DNA of 6,228 nucleotides. It comes from JBFEUI01 sp041547565. GTDB lineage: Bacteria; Pseudomonadota; Gammaproteobacteria; Thiohalomonadales; Thiohalomonadaceae. The number at the start of each line of letters is the position of its first letter. The first letter of the stretch is position 1. The DNA is taken from the NCBI GenBank assembly GCA_041547565.1, contig JBFEUI010000126.1, forward strand, positions 1-6,228, in the 5' to 3' direction. Made by a program: the position numbers and the translations under genes. The notes under the pieces are model-generated. The model searched no databases, was not told the DNA's origin, and saw nothing but the letters and a program-made list of their open reading frames with translations. This document shows positions 5,875 to 6,228 of this stretch, piece by piece.

Positions 5875-5927
5875 TCACGTCTCACGTCTCACGTCTCACG
5901 TCTCACGTCTCACGTCTCACGTCTCAC
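5875..5927. repeat. Tandem array of seven perfect TCACGTC heptamers plus a partial copy
   Basis: Seven identical 7-bp units TCACGTC run without interruption from 5875 to 5923, followed by TCAC (5924-5927). On the minus strand the unit is GACGTGA, or GTGAGAC in the phase matching the upstream GTGAANN units. The last full unit overlaps the 3' end of the minus-strand yggS gene and supplies its TGA (5919-5917). Units are too short and have no spacers, so this is not a CRISPR array. Confidence 0.97.
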
Positions 5928-6228
5928 CCTTCTTCGCCCGCGCCCCGAACAGGGCGGTACCGACGCGCACCAGGGTGGCCCCTTCGGCAATGGCGGCCTC
6001 AAGGTCGCCGGACATCCCCATCGATAAGGTATCGAGCCGATAGCCGGCACCATTGAGCTGTTGCAGAAGTTCCCGCATGGCGCGGAACGGTTCGCGCTGC
6101 GCCGCGAAGTCCCCGGCCGGTGCCGGGATAGCCATCAGGCCGCGCAGTCTGAGTCGCGGCAGGGTAGCCACCTCGGCGACGATCGCCGGCAGCTCATCCG
6201 CTGTGATGCCGGATTTTGACGCCTCAAG
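5917..6228 (-). CDS. yggS: YggS/PLPBP family pyridoxal phosphate homeostasis protein, 5'-truncated by window edge
   Basis: YggS-type proteins bind PLP in an alanine-racemase-like barrel, have no known enzymatic activity and keep vitamin B6 and amino-acid pools balanced. Only the C-terminal 103 residues are present; the full protein is about 230, and the PLP-binding Lys is outside the window. The open frame runs to the right edge. Visible family signatures are EASKSGI at the very start, LPRLRLRGLMAIPAP followed by a helical segment (FRAMRELLQQL), LDTLSMGMSGDLEAAIAEGATLVRVGTALFGAR near the end. SMGMSGDLEAAI and RVGTALFGAR are the phosphate-binding end of the barrel. The apparent GTG start at 6171 is internal and not the real start. 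The final residues KKGET and the TGA lie in or next to the TCACGTC array. It converges with the acyltransferase gene. Confidence 0.95.
   Translation of the reverse strand, partial: LEASKSGITADELPAIVAEVATLPRLRLRGLMAIPAPAGDFAAQREPFRAMRELLQQLNGAGYRLDTLSMGMSGDLEAAIAEGATLVRVGTALFGARAKKGET

Noticed and set aside
5875..5927. CRISPR array
   Set aside because: The units are 7 bp with no spacers and there are no cas genes; it is a simple tandem repeat.
5824..6043. Short plus-strand open frames running through the heptamer array (repeating SRLTSHV or RLTSHVS)
   Set aside because: They are the tandem repeat translated in its frames and then run antisense to yggS; there is no sign of a real protein.

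Overview
The window is a compact, GC-rich piece of a bacterial chromosome. PriA, a YggS-type PLP-binding protein and an LpxL/HtrB-family lipid A acyltransferase all read as gammaproteobacterial, and lipid A acylation implies a Gram-negative envelope. I cannot name the genus; a free-living gammaproteobacterium is my inference from protein similarity and base composition.

Layout, left to right. (1) Positions 1-1408, minus strand: the first 469 residues of the replication-restart helicase PriA, cut by the window edge in its zinc-binding region. (2) Positions 1409-1821: a 413-bp gap with no gene and very different base composition. It holds three DnaA boxes within 35 bp, an A+T-rich block (14 G/C in the 60 bases 1631-1690) and a fourth DnaA box, so it looks like a replication-origin or DnaA-binding locus just upstream of priA. 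(3) Positions 1822-3832, minus strand: a two-gene overlapping operon of a PNPOx-like split-barrel flavoprotein followed by an HDOD-GAF signalling protein whose HD motif is degenerate. (4) Positions 3833-3950: a short divergent intergenic region. (5) Positions 3951-5827, plus strand: a fructosamine-kinase-family protein and, overlapping it by one base (TAATG), an LpxL/HtrB-family acyltransferase. (6) Positions 5828-5916: a convergent gap bracketed by two inverted arrays of 7-bp repeats. Each array supplies the stop codon of the gene running into it. (7) Positions 5917-6228, minus strand: the C-terminal 103 residues of a YggS/PLPBP-family protein.

Most genes are ordinary housekeeping genes and I see no defence system, mobile element, tRNA, rRNA or CRISPR array. 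Two non-coding structures deserve attention: the DnaA-box/A+T-rich region beside priA, and the paired heptamer arrays at the convergent gene ends. The first would place a putative origin next to a replication-restart gene; whether it is the real oriC, a DnaA-titration site or a DnaA-controlled promoter cannot be decided from this window alone.
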